Source of the DNA: JAVBKV01 sp031553885
GTDB taxonomy: Bacteria; Bacteroidota; Bacteroidia; Bacteroidales; Azobacteroidaceae
DNA length: 64,000 nt
Direction: 5' to 3'
Assembly (NCBI GenBank): GCA_031553885.1
Contig: JAVBKV010000048.1
Location: 1-64,000, forward strand
Shown here: positions 1-7,098 of the stretch, one piece after another
How the letters are laid out: every line of letters starts with the position of its first letter
How positions within the stretch are numbered: the first letter of the stretch is position 1
The notes under the pieces: generated by a model
What the model saw: only the letters and a program-made list of their open reading frames with translations
Told to the model about the DNA's origin: nothing
The model's database searches: none
Translations under genes and position numbers: made by a program

Positions 1-73
1 TATATTTCTCTATGGCCTCTATCCTGTCCATAAGTGCCTGAAAAGCCTCCGATTTCATAATCATTATTCCCAT
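1..73 (-). CDS. N-terminal fragment of a probable small HTH-domain protein
   Basis: A minus-strand reading frame enters from the left edge. Its N-terminus reads MIMKSEAFQALMDRIEAIEK and stays open to base 1. Three in-frame ATGs occur, with first bases at 73, 64 and 58. The pattern of a short leader followed by a helix containing S-E-A-F and I-E-A-I-E-K resembles the start of the small helix-turn-helix (excisionase-like) proteins common in Bacteroidales mobile elements. That match is from memory of the family. The HTH itself lies outside the window, so only the coding nature is moderately supported. Confidence 0.4.
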   Translation of the reverse strand, partial: MGIMIMKSEAFQALMDRIEAIEKY

Positions 74-491
74 AACATTTTGTTTTATTGGTACATGGCA
101 AAGATCGGGAGGATAAATTACCTGTATTCACAAGTTTAGTACACTATTTTCAGACTATTTTCTTTTGTGCTGATTTTAAGGATTTTATAGCACCGGAAGA
201 AACTGTTTTTCTATGCGGTATTCCAACAGGAGATTGGGAATTATCTTTTTTTGATTATCAAATAAATACCTGTCTTATAGTCTGCTAAATAGAATTAATA
301 TTAAGCCGTTTTCCGGCAGGAAATTCCGAAGTAATAAAAATGGCGGAAAATTCGCCTTTCGGCATAATAAAGTCAAAAATACCCAATGGGGTATCCATAC
401 CCTTTCTATGTATTAGACTAAAACACAAACGGTTTACCGTTCGGTAAACCGTTTGTGTTTGTGGATAGCCGGAAGAAATTATCTCAATCCT
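74..491. other. Gene-poor intergenic stretch
   Basis: No convincing gene was found in this stretch. A 66-codon plus-strand frame at 88-288 has no recognisable domain and no good ribosome site. The region does hold the alternative hairpins at 379-402 and the 40-bp palindrome at 421-460, listed separately. Lying next to a probable HTH gene fragment, it could be the border of an integrated element, but no attachment repeat or integrase is visible in the window. Confidence 0.5.
421..460. terminator. 40-bp palindrome, probable bidirectional terminator
   Basis: There are two 19-base arms (421-439 and 442-460) that are exact reverse complements around a 2-base TT centre. The outer ends are A-rich on the left and T-rich on the right, so on either strand the hairpin is followed by a T-rich segment. 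It lies 31 bp before the promoter of the TonB-like gene. A terminator that insulates this promoter is the simplest reading. A large dyad operator is the alternative. Confidence 0.5.
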
Positions 492-521
492 TTGCCATTT
501 AAGATATAAATCCTATCTTTG
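492..521 (+). promoter_or_regulatory. Bacteroidota-type promoter for the TonB-like gene
   Basis: TTG at 492-494 is followed by 19 nt and then TATCTTTG at 514-521. This matches the TTG / TAnnTTTG consensus of the primary Bacteroidota sigma factor. Transcription would begin near 527, leaving a leader of about 265 nt before the likely start codon at 795. Confidence 0.7.
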
Positions 522-547
522 TAAACAGATAACAGAGTTATTTGAAA

Positions 548-609
548 GCATGAAAAACTAAGTGTATCTAAGCACTTAATTCTTACCTATCTACTGCCCG
601 TTTTCATGC
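548..609 (+). promoter_or_regulatory. Structured 5' leader hairpin
   Basis: The segment 548-558 pairs with 600-609 (ten pairs with one bulged A). An inner stem forms between 559-564 and 573-578. The right arm of the outer stem contains the ATG (606-608) of a 32-codon open frame, so the stem would hide that start. It lies inside the transcribed leader of the TonB-like gene. Confidence 0.4.
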
Positions 610-704
610 GAGAATCTTTTATTGAGTTTGTAGTCAAACAATTACCTCTCGACTACCACAAATATAATGAAAATCTACCGATAACACTAAATAACACTAA
701 GTAG
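606..704 (+). CDS. Possible 32-codon leader ORF
   Basis: An ATG-started frame of 32 codons ends with TAG at 702-704. Its product begins MRESFIEFVVKQLPLDYHKY. It has no recognised homologue and could be a leader peptide or a decayed gene start. It lies wholly within the leader downstream of the promoter at 492-521, and its start codon is within a stem. Support is limited to position and structure. Confidence 0.2.
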   Translation: MRESFIEFVVKQLPLDYHKYNENLPITLNNTK

Positions 705-794
705 CAGAACGGAAACACAGTTTATAAAAAATACTACCGTCCTTTGTATCAACAGAGAGTACGAATGAATTTACAACCATTAAATTCTACAATC

Positions 795-1616
795 ATGAAC
801 AACATCAATTTATCATCTCAAGCCTGGTGCGACCTGGTTTTTGAAGGAAAGAACAAGGATTATGGAGCTTATGCCATCCGGCTGGATTCTTCCAATCGCC
901 ATTTGAAAGCGTTGTTTATTGTAACTGCCTTAGGTCTGACAGCTTTATTGGCCGGCAACGTTATAAGTAAAAATAAGGATACCTCGACGTCGATTATAGA
1001 TAAGAATTATGGAGAGGTAACTATTACCGAATACAGGGAAAAGGACCCAGACAAAGTTGAAATTCCCCAAATGACCATTCCGGAGCCTCCGAAATCGATC
1101 GCATCCTCTATTGCTTTTTCTCCTCCGGTGATTGCCCCTGATGATATCGTCGATCCTGAAAGCCTTATGCCGACACAAGATCAGCTAAACAACACCAATG
1201 CTGTTATTGCTACGGTTACCCATCAAGGAACCACTGACGGACCCGAAGGAGTATTGATCACGGATGTGGAACCTCAGATCGTCGCTCCTCCGGTCGAAAA
1301 AATCTACACCCATGTCGAACAAATGCCTTCTTACCCGGGAGGAGAAGCTGCTCTGATGAGTTTCCTGAAAAATAACCTTGTTTACCCGACTATGGCACAG
1401 GAAATAGGGATTGAAGGAACCGTCATTGTTCGCTTTGTAGTAAACACAGACGGATCCGTAGGAGAAGTTGAAATTCTTCGCTCACTGGATTCCGGTTGTG
1501 ACAGAGAGGCGATGCGGGTGATAAAGAAAATGTCCAAATGGGTTCCCGGTAAACAAAACGGAGTGGAAGTTAAAGTTTATCATACCCTGCCTATTCGTTT
1601 CAGACTAAGCCGTTAA
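795..1616 (+). CDS. TonB-like energy transducer
   Basis: A 273-residue TonB-family protein. TonB proteins pass proton-motive force from ExbB/ExbD to outer-membrane receptors. The ATG at 795 was chosen because the conserved Bacteroidota N-terminus (F-E-G-K-N-K-D-Y-G-A-Y, near residues 14-24) follows it. The upstream in-frame ATG at 744 adds 17 unconserved residues. One membrane helix lies at about residues 36-56, a Pro-rich periplasmic stretch at about 75-175, and the TonB C-terminal domain at about 185-273 (PSYPGGEAALMSFLKNNLVY, then Y-H-T-L-P-I-R-F). No exbB or exbD genes are adjacent. Its stop codon overlaps the stop of the convergent response regulator in one TTAA. The long structured leader suggests post-transcriptional control. 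Confidence 0.9.
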   Translation: MNNINLSSQAWCDLVFEGKNKDYGAYAIRLDSSNRHLKALFIVTALGLTALLAGNVISKNKDTSTSIIDKNYGEVTITEYREKDPDKVEIPQMTIPEPPKSIASSIAFSPPVIAPDDIVDPESLMPTQDQLNNTNAVIATVTHQGTTDGPEGVLITDVEPQIVAPPVEKIYTHVEQMPSYPGGEAALMSFLKNNLVYPTMAQEIGIEGTVIVRFVVNTDGSVGEVEILRSLDSGCDREAMRVIKKMSKWVPGKQNGVEVKVYHTLPIRFRLSR

Positions 1617-2296
1617 TCAATTAATTTATAACCGGTTCCACGTATATTAACAATCTGAATCCGTTCGTCTTTCGATAACTTTTTCCTTAACTTCACTATA
1701 AATACATGCAGGCTGCGGGTATTAAAAAAATTATCGTCTCCCCACAGGTCTAACAAAACGGATTGATTGTCGAGGATATGATTTTGATTTTTACACAAAC
1801 GCTCTAAAATTGCGGTTTCCCGGTGAGATAAATTTTCCACCTGACCATCATAAGTGAGTGTCTGATGAATCACATCGAAATCATATCCTCCTATTTTATA
1901 AATACAGGGCTCTTCTTCAGGTATCAGGTTACGGTTCAATAAGGCCTTGATCCGAACCAACAATTCATCCATTCCAAACGGTTTTTTCAGGTAATCGTTT
2001 CCTCCCGTTTCGAAGCCCCGGACCACATCTTCCGTTTTGGACTTGGCGCTCAGAAACAAGACCGGAACCCGACGGTCGTTCTGACGAATCTGTTGTACCA
2101 TATTCAAGCCATCCAACTGAGGCATCATGATATCTGCAACCACCAAATCAGGACGGAAATCATAAAAACACTTCAATCCGTCATTTCCATTAGACGCCCA
2201 GCACACCTCAAACGACTGAGCCTCAAGAACATCTTTAATAATCATAGCCAATGCAGACTCATCTTCTACTATCAATATTTTTGTCGGTTTACTCAT
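1613..2296 (-). CDS. OmpR-family response regulator
   Basis: A 227-residue two-component regulator similar in architecture to Bacteroides RprY. The receiver domain (about 1-120) shows the acidic pair E11-D12, phospho-acceptor D55 (in VVADIMMPQLDG), the S83-A84-K85 region and K-P-F near 105. The C-terminal winged-helix DNA-binding domain (about 130-227) has S-H-R-E-T-A-I-L-E and the final R-G-T-G-Y-K-L. It follows the histidine kinase by 25 bp on the same strand and is almost certainly co-transcribed with it. The 3' end meets the TonB-like gene convergently, sharing 4 bp. Confidence 0.92.
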   Translation of the reverse strand: MSKPTKILIVEDESALAMIIKDVLEAQSFEVCWASNGNDGLKCFYDFRPDLVVADIMMPQLDGLNMVQQIRQNDRRVPVLFLSAKSKTEDVVRGFETGGNDYLKKPFGMDELLVRIKALLNRNLIPEEEPCIYKIGGYDFDVIHQTLTYDGQVENLSHRETAILERLCKNQNHILDNQSVLLDLWGDDNFFNTRSLHVFIVKLRKKLSKDERIQIVNIRGTGYKLID

Positions 2297-2321
2297 GCCT
2301 TACAATTTAGACTTTGCAACT

Positions 2322-3536
2322 TTATATTTCAATCGTAAAAATACTCCCTTTTCCTATTTTACTCGTAACGTCAATCGTCCATCCATGCTTCTCGACCATG
2401 GTTTTTACATAATACAATCCCAAGCCATACCCCTTTACGTCATGCCTGTCTCCGGTCGGAACACGATAGAACCGCTCGAACAACCTGGACAGCGATGCCT
2501 GAGGAATACCATTTCCGTTATCTTCGACCGATATCCGGATACGTTCATTTTTTTCCACGGCCTCCAGGACAATTATCACACTTTCTCCCGAATATTTAAT
2601 GGAGTTTTCAATCAGGTTACATAGAACATGTTGAAGATGTATCCTGTCTGCAAGAATGGTCAGGTTTTCCGGATTCACCTTCACTATGATCTGTACATCT
2701 TTAGTAGGATGAATCGTGTATTGCTGACGGAGCTGAAGAAAAAGATCCTTCAGTCCAACTTCTTCTTTCGTGAGTTCCAGGCTTTTCCTTTCCTCTGCAG
2801 ACATTGTCAGAATCTGTTCTACCAAATTATTAAGATGCATCAACTGCTCCTTCGACATCCTCAGGTAAGTATCCCTGCGATCCGGCTCAATGGCCGATCC
2901 ATAATTCAATAGTGCATCATTTGCTGCATAAGCAATTGAAATAGGTGTTTTTAACTCATGAGTCATATTGCTGACAAAGTCACTTTTGATTTCGTCCAGA
3001 GTCTTTTGTTTATGAATGATTTTCAGCAGATAAACATACGAAAACACAAGTACCAGAACCATCCACAAGGAAGCGATTAAAACTCCGGACATTTGTTTCA
3101 AAAGAAAAATGCCAGGATGTTTAACATTCAACCGATAGGCATAAGTATCTTCCAGATCCAGGGGAAAAGTATACGCAACATAATCGGTTTTACGAATGGC
3201 AGGAAGATCCTGAGGAAGACAGGCTAATACACGGTTGTTTTTCAAATCTATTAATTCCGTAAACGATTCGAAAATTAACTCATGCTCCATCAGTTTAACC
3301 TGCAACAAATCATTATAAACCGAAAAATCCATCGTCTCCAACTCGGATAAAAAAGAATGAATTCCTTTTTGATAAATCAATTGGTCATTAGCTTCGCGCA
3401 TAGCAGACAAAATATCCAGTTTTAACCGGACCGACTGCTCCCGGTAGTACATCCGGACCCAGTATACCTGAAAAATAAACGCCCCGGCCAACAAGACGAA
3501 TACCCATAAAGCAATATGTTTAATCTGAATTTTCAC
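2322..3536 (-). CDS. Sensor histidine kinase (RprX-like)
   Basis: A 404-residue membrane kinase. One helix lies at about residues 9-26 and a second at about 150-172, bracketing an extracytoplasmic sensor segment. H-box: FVSNMTHELKTP (phospho-acceptor His near 193). N-box: LCNLIENSIKYS. G1: VEDNGNGIP. G2: GYGLGLYYVKTM. The partner regulator follows directly. The start is GTG at 3536; no ATG fits before the first membrane helix. A TATATTTG box sits only 5 bases upstream of this GTG, so the transcript may have almost no leader. The signal sensed cannot be deduced. Confidence 0.92.
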   Translation of the reverse strand: MKIQIKHIALWVFVLLAGAFIFQVYWVRMYYREQSVRLKLDILSAMREANDQLIYQKGIHSFLSELETMDFSVYNDLLQVKLMEHELIFESFTELIDLKNNRVLACLPQDLPAIRKTDYVAYTFPLDLEDTYAYRLNVKHPGIFLLKQMSGVLIASLWMVLVLVFSYVYLLKIIHKQKTLDEIKSDFVSNMTHELKTPISIAYAANDALLNYGSAIEPDRRDTYLRMSKEQLMHLNNLVEQILTMSAEERKSLELTKEEVGLKDLFLQLRQQYTIHPTKDVQIIVKVNPENLTILADRIHLQHVLCNLIENSIKYSGESVIIVLEAVEKNERIRISVEDNGNGIPQASLSRLFERFYRVPTGDRHDVKGYGLGLYYVKTMVEKHGWTIDVTSKIGKGSIFTIEI

Positions 3537-3541
3537 AGAGA

Positions 3542-3549
3542 CAAATATA
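3542..3549 (-). promoter_or_regulatory. -7 element for the histidine kinase operon
   Basis: The minus strand reads TATATTTG, a match to TAnnTTTG. No TTG was found 19-21 nt upstream, so the promoter is incomplete. The predicted transcription start falls at or next to the GTG start codon at 3536. Confidence 0.4.
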
Positions 3550-3612
3550 ATTATTTATCCTTTCTTTTATTCGAATTCGTAGCTAAAAGCGCAAACAATA
3601 CGAAAAAAACAA

Positions 3613-3636
3613 TATCTTTGCAGAGCGTTTGCTCTG
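3613..3636 (+). promoter_or_regulatory. -7 element and palindromic operator of the TetR gene
   Basis: TATCTTTG at 3613-3620 is directly followed by CAGAGCGTTTGCTCTG (3621-3636), a dyad with 6-bp arms and a GTTT centre. It covers the expected transcription start, as expected for autorepression by the TetR protein encoded 8 bp downstream. A near copy lies at 4254-4269 before the ATPase gene. Confidence 0.55.
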
Positions 3637-3644
3637 TTTGGTTA

Positions 3645-4238
3645 ATGAATAACACAAAGGAATATATCATTCAGACCGCCCTTCTGCTTTTTATGGAGAA
3701 GAGCTATAAGGCTGTCACACTGAAGGATATTATCCGGGAAACCGGATTGTCCAACGGTGCATTCTATCATTACTTCCGAAACAAAGAAGAGCTTTTCAAA
3801 GAGGTCGTAGCATCCCACCTGTTCCGGCTAGCCCGACGTGTTTATGCATACTCCCCGAAGGATTCACTGTGGGATTTTATCCAGGACACCCTGGACGAAA
3901 TGAAAAAAGTACAGACAGAACTCGAAAAATTTGTCTCCCTCAGAGGAAGGATAAATTTTTTAAGTTTTATGTTTGAGGCATTCAGGCAGTTCCCTGATGC
4001 GCAAAATGAGGTAAGGGAGATGCAAAAGCTGGAGTTTGCGTTGTGGGTGAAAATCATCGACGTTGCTAAAATCAAAGGAGAAATCAAGGATGAACTGTCA
4101 ACCGAACTCATCGCCCGGTTGTTTATGTATATACCAGACGGGATCTACATGGACTTTCTGGTTGATCTGAATCAGGAAAAGTATAAGATCGGTCCCAAAC
4201 GATTGTGGGAAGGTATTTACAACATGTTGAAAGCATAA
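3645..4238 (+). CDS. TetR/AcrR-family transcriptional regulator
   Basis: A 197-residue one-component repressor. The N-terminal HTH runs at about residues 5-50, with TLKDIIRETGLSNGAFYHYF as its recognition region and then RNKEELFKEV. The remainder is a helical ligand-binding and dimerisation domain of normal length. ATG 3645 is chosen over the upstream frame start because the HTH begins a few residues after it and a -7 box lies at 3613-3620. A palindrome at its own promoter recurs upstream of the calcium ATPase, so it probably controls both genes. The ligand is unknown. Confidence 0.9.
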   Translation: MNNTKEYIIQTALLLFMEKSYKAVTLKDIIRETGLSNGAFYHYFRNKEELFKEVVASHLFRLARRVYAYSPKDSLWDFIQDTLDEMKKVQTELEKFVSLRGRINFLSFMFEAFRQFPDAQNEVREMQKLEFALWVKIIDVAKIKGEIKDELSTELIARLFMYIPDGIYMDFLVDLNQEKYKIGPKRLWEGIYNMLKA

Positions 4239-4253
4239 TTTCTTTCGGATAAA

Positions 4254-4269
4254 CAGAGTGATTGCTCTA
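4254..4269 (+). promoter_or_regulatory. Second copy of the TetR operator-like motif
   Basis: CAGAGTGATTGCTCTA matches the TetR-promoter motif at 3621-3636 in 13 of 16 positions. It retains the outer AGAG/CTCT arms and the TTG centre. It sits between the TetR stop and the ATPase start, 57 bp before the ATG. Confidence 0.5.
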
Positions 4270-4326
4270 TTTTCCACTGTAAATCAAATCATAACATAAA
4301 AAGAACACATCATAATATTGTTTGAT

Positions 4327-6981
4327 ATGACACAGAAAGCATTTTATAACCTCAGCTTCAGTGAGGTCGAACGGGAATTGTCCACCTCTCTGGACAAGGG
4401 ACTCAGTGCAGAAGAAGTACTCAAACGTATAGCAAAATACGGCTACAACGAATTTGAGAAGAAGAAAAAGAAAAGTTTGATAGTCAAGTTTTTTGAACAA
4501 TTCAAGAGCTTCATGATCATCGTCCTGCTGGTGGCTGCAGCCATTTCCGGCGTGATCGGGTACCTGCACGGCGAGGGCTTCACGGACGCCATCATCATCC
4601 TGGCCATCGTCATCATCAACGCAATTATAGGCGTGGCTCAGGAAGCCAAAGCCGAGCAATCGCTCGAAGCATTGGAGAAGATGACGGTTCCACAATGCAA
4701 AGTAGTACGCGACGGACAGGTGCAGGTCATCGAATCCAGGGAATTGGTTCCCGGCGACATCGTGTTACTCGATACGGGAGATGCTATTCCGGCCGACCTG
4801 CGTCTGGTGGAAGCCATCAACCTGAAAGTACAGGATTCGGCACTTACAGGAGAATCGGTCCCCGAAGAAAAGTTTACCACTCCGATCACAGAAGAAAATG
4901 TTCCCTTGGGAGATCGTGATAACCTCGGCTTTTCATCCAGCATCGTCACCTACGGGCGCGGGAAAGGAATTGTCATCGGCACAGGGATGAATACCGAGGT
5001 CGGTAAGATTGCTTCGCTCATTCAATCTGTTCCTGACATGAAAACGCCCATGCAACAAAAACTCGACCAACTGGGAAAATTCCTTGGTCTTGGAGCATTG
5101 GGCATCTGTGTAGTCATATTCATCGTAGGACTGCTCAACGGCAAACCACTGCTGGAGATGTTTATGATGGCCGTGAGCCTTGCCGCCGCCGCCATTCCCG
5201 AAGGACTACCTGCAGTATCGACCATCGTGCTGGCCGTTGGCGTGCAACGCCTGGTAAAGAAAAATGCCATTGTACGCACCCTTCCTGCGGTGGAAACGCT
5301 GGGAAGTACCACCATTATCTGTTCGGACAAGACCGGTACGCTCACCCAGAACCGTATGACTGTCGTAAAAATCTTCACAAATGGCCATACATTGGAATTG
5401 CAACCCGAAGTCGGCCTGGATACCGATGAACTGAGACAACTCATCGAGGTAGCCACGCTCGCTAACGACACTAAACTCTCTTTCGAAAACAATTCCCACA
5501 AAACCACAGGTGATCCTACAGAAACTGCTCTCATTGACCTGGGCCTTAAATACAATATCAATAAAAATGAGCTTGATGCACAACGGAATAGGGTGGCTGA
5601 AATACCGTTCGATTCAGAGCGTAAGCTGATGACAACTATCCATCGAAGAGGCAAAATGCTGGAAGTATGTACCAAAGGAGGCCTGGACGAACTACTGGCC
5701 CGCTGTACCCATATCATGCTCCACGGTTCTATAATTCCCATTACCGAAGAACATAAGGAGGAAATCCGCCGGGCCAATTTGCAGATGGCGCAGGATGCAT
5801 TACGTGTGCTGGCAATGGCTTCGAAAAATGTCGATTCCGTACCCGAAAAGATTACTCCCGATACGCTGGAATCCAAACTCACGTTCGTAGGGATGGTGGG
5901 GATGATCGACCCGCCGCGTCCCGAAGTGAAACCCGCCGTAGCCCTGTGCCGGACGGCAGGCATTAAACCGGTAATGATCACAGGCGATCACAAGATCACG
6001 GCTACGGCCATCGCGACCGAACTCGGCATCATGCAGCCAGGGGAAGAAGCCCATACCGGATCCGAGGTAGAGCAGATGAGTGACGAGGAATTGAGTAAGA
6101 ACGTTCACAAAATCGCCGTTTATGCCCGTGTTTCTCCCGAACATAAAGTTCGCATTGTAAAAGCATTCCAGAGCCAGGGTGAAATCGTCGCCATGACCGG
6201 CGACGGGGTAAATGACGCTCCCGCACTGAAACTGGCTGACATCGGCTGTGCAATGGGTATCACGGGCACCGATGTTTCGAAAGAAGCCGCCGACATTGTG
6301 TTGACAGACGACAACTTTGCTACCGTAGTTACCGCCGTAGAAGAAGGCCGCCGGATATACGACAACATCTTGAAAGCCATACAGTTCATGCTTTCGACCA
6401 ATATTGGCGAGGTAGTGGTGCTCTTTATTGCTGTGCTGGCCAACTGGGCTACTCCGCTGCTACCGATTCATATCCTTTGGATCAACCTGGTAACGGACAG
6501 CTTCCCTGCATTGGCCCTGAGCATTGACCCGGCCGCACCGGATATAATGCGCCGCCACCCGGTCGATTCCAAACAGAGTATTATGAACCGTACTTTCTCT
6601 ATCCGTGTTTTCCTGCAAGGCACTATGATCGGCCTGTTATCCCTCACGGCATTCCGCATCGGGATGCAGACCAGTGTCGAAGCCGCACAGACCATGACCT
6701 TCGCCGTACTGGCCTTCTCACAGATGGCGCATGTATTCAATGTCCGTTCGACCTATCGCTCGGCGTTTTCGAATATATTCAGCAACAAGCACCTCCTGGG
6801 AGCGATCCTTCTGGTGTGCGTCCTGATGCTGGTCGTACTCGAAGTCCCCGCCCTGCACGACATCTTCCATCTGACCACACTCACCGGCGAACAATGGTGG
6901 TGGGTCGTAGGCTTATCCTTACTTCCTCTGCCCATAATTGAAATTGCAAAAGGAATCAGAAGATTATTCACAAAGAAATAG
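4327..6981 (+). CDS. P-type calcium-translocating ATPase (SERCA/PMCA-like)
   Basis: An 884-residue P-type ATPase, type II, which exports cations (most likely Ca2+) using ATP. The order is: cation-ATPase N domain (about 1-60), membrane helices M1-M2, actuator domain with L-T-G-E-S near 175, M3-M4 with PEGLP, phosphorylation site CSDKTGTLTQNR with D334, nucleotide-binding domain, hinge MTGDGVNDAPAL, and six C-terminal helices. ATG 4327 is preferred to a TTG three codons upstream. Base composition is clearly more GC-rich than its neighbours. The TetR regulator upstream probably controls it through the motif at 4254-4269. Substrate choice (Ca2+ versus other cations) is inferred from family resemblance. 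Confidence 0.92.
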   Translation: MTQKAFYNLSFSEVERELSTSLDKGLSAEEVLKRIAKYGYNEFEKKKKKSLIVKFFEQFKSFMIIVLLVAAAISGVIGYLHGEGFTDAIIILAIVIINAIIGVAQEAKAEQSLEALEKMTVPQCKVVRDGQVQVIESRELVPGDIVLLDTGDAIPADLRLVEAINLKVQDSALTGESVPEEKFTTPITEENVPLGDRDNLGFSSSIVTYGRGKGIVIGTGMNTEVGKIASLIQSVPDMKTPMQQKLDQLGKFLGLGALGICVVIFIVGLLNGKPLLEMFMMAVSLAAAAIPEGLPAVSTIVLAVGVQRLVKKNAIVRTLPAVETLGSTTIICSDKTGTLTQNRMTVVKIFTNGHTLELQPEVGLDTDELRQLIEVATLANDTKLSFENNSHKTTGDPTETALIDLGLKYNINKNELDAQRNRVAEIPFDSERKLMTTIHRRGKMLEVCTKGGLDELLARCTHIMLHGSIIPITEEHKEEIRRANLQMAQDALRVLAMASKNVDSVPEKITPDTLESKLTFVGMVGMIDPPRPEVKPAVALCRTAGIKPVMITGDHKITATAIATELGIMQPGEEAHTGSEVEQMSDEELSKNVHKIAVYARVSPEHKVRIVKAFQSQGEIVAMTGDGVNDAPALKLADIGCAMGITGTDVSKEAADIVLTDDNFATVVTAVEEGRRIYDNILKAIQFMLSTNIGEVVVLFIAVLANWATPLLPIHILWINLVTDSFPALALSIDPAAPDIMRRHPVDSKQSIMNRTFSIRVFLQGTMIGLLSLTAFRIGMQTSVEAAQTMTFAVLAFSQMAHVFNVRSTYRSAFSNIFSNKHLLGAILLVCVLMLVVLEVPALHDIFHLTTLTGEQWWWVVGLSLLPLPIIEIAKGIRRLFTKK

Positions 6982-7008
6982 ACTGTAAGGAGAGATGGAG
7001 ATTCTCAA

Positions 7009-7048
7009 ATGAATACGGGCAGGTCGTCGACTTATTGCCCGTATTCAT
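7009..7048 (+). terminator. Stem-loop downstream of the ATPase gene
   Basis: Perfect 13-bp arms (7009-7021 and 7036-7048) enclose a 14-nt loop, 27 bp after the ATPase stop. No clear T-run follows, so it may be an RNA-stabilising hairpin or a weak terminator. Confidence 0.45.
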
Positions 7049-7071
7049 CTACTACCTGCAAAATTTTTCAT

Positions 7072-7079
7072 TACTTTTG
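7072..7079 (+). promoter_or_regulatory. -7 element for the EamA transporter
   Basis: TACTTTTG matches TAnnTTTG and lies 19 bp before the ATG at 7099, so the 5' leader would be short. No clear TTG -33 element was found. Confidence 0.4.
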
Positions 7080-7098
7080 TGGCTTTAATCTAAAGAAC

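Noticed and set aside
88..288. A 66-codon plus-strand open frame
   Set aside because: It has no ribosome site, recognisable domain or nearby promoter. It is kept only as part of the gene-poor stretch.
606..704. Remnant of a transposase
   Set aside because: The 32-codon frame vaguely resembles the start of IS-encoded proteins, but no terminal repeats or further transposase sequence are present.
5022..5981. A 319-codon open frame opposite the P-type ATPase
   Set aside because: It arises from the GC-rich codon pattern of the ATPase; the product is Ser/Arg-rich with no family features.
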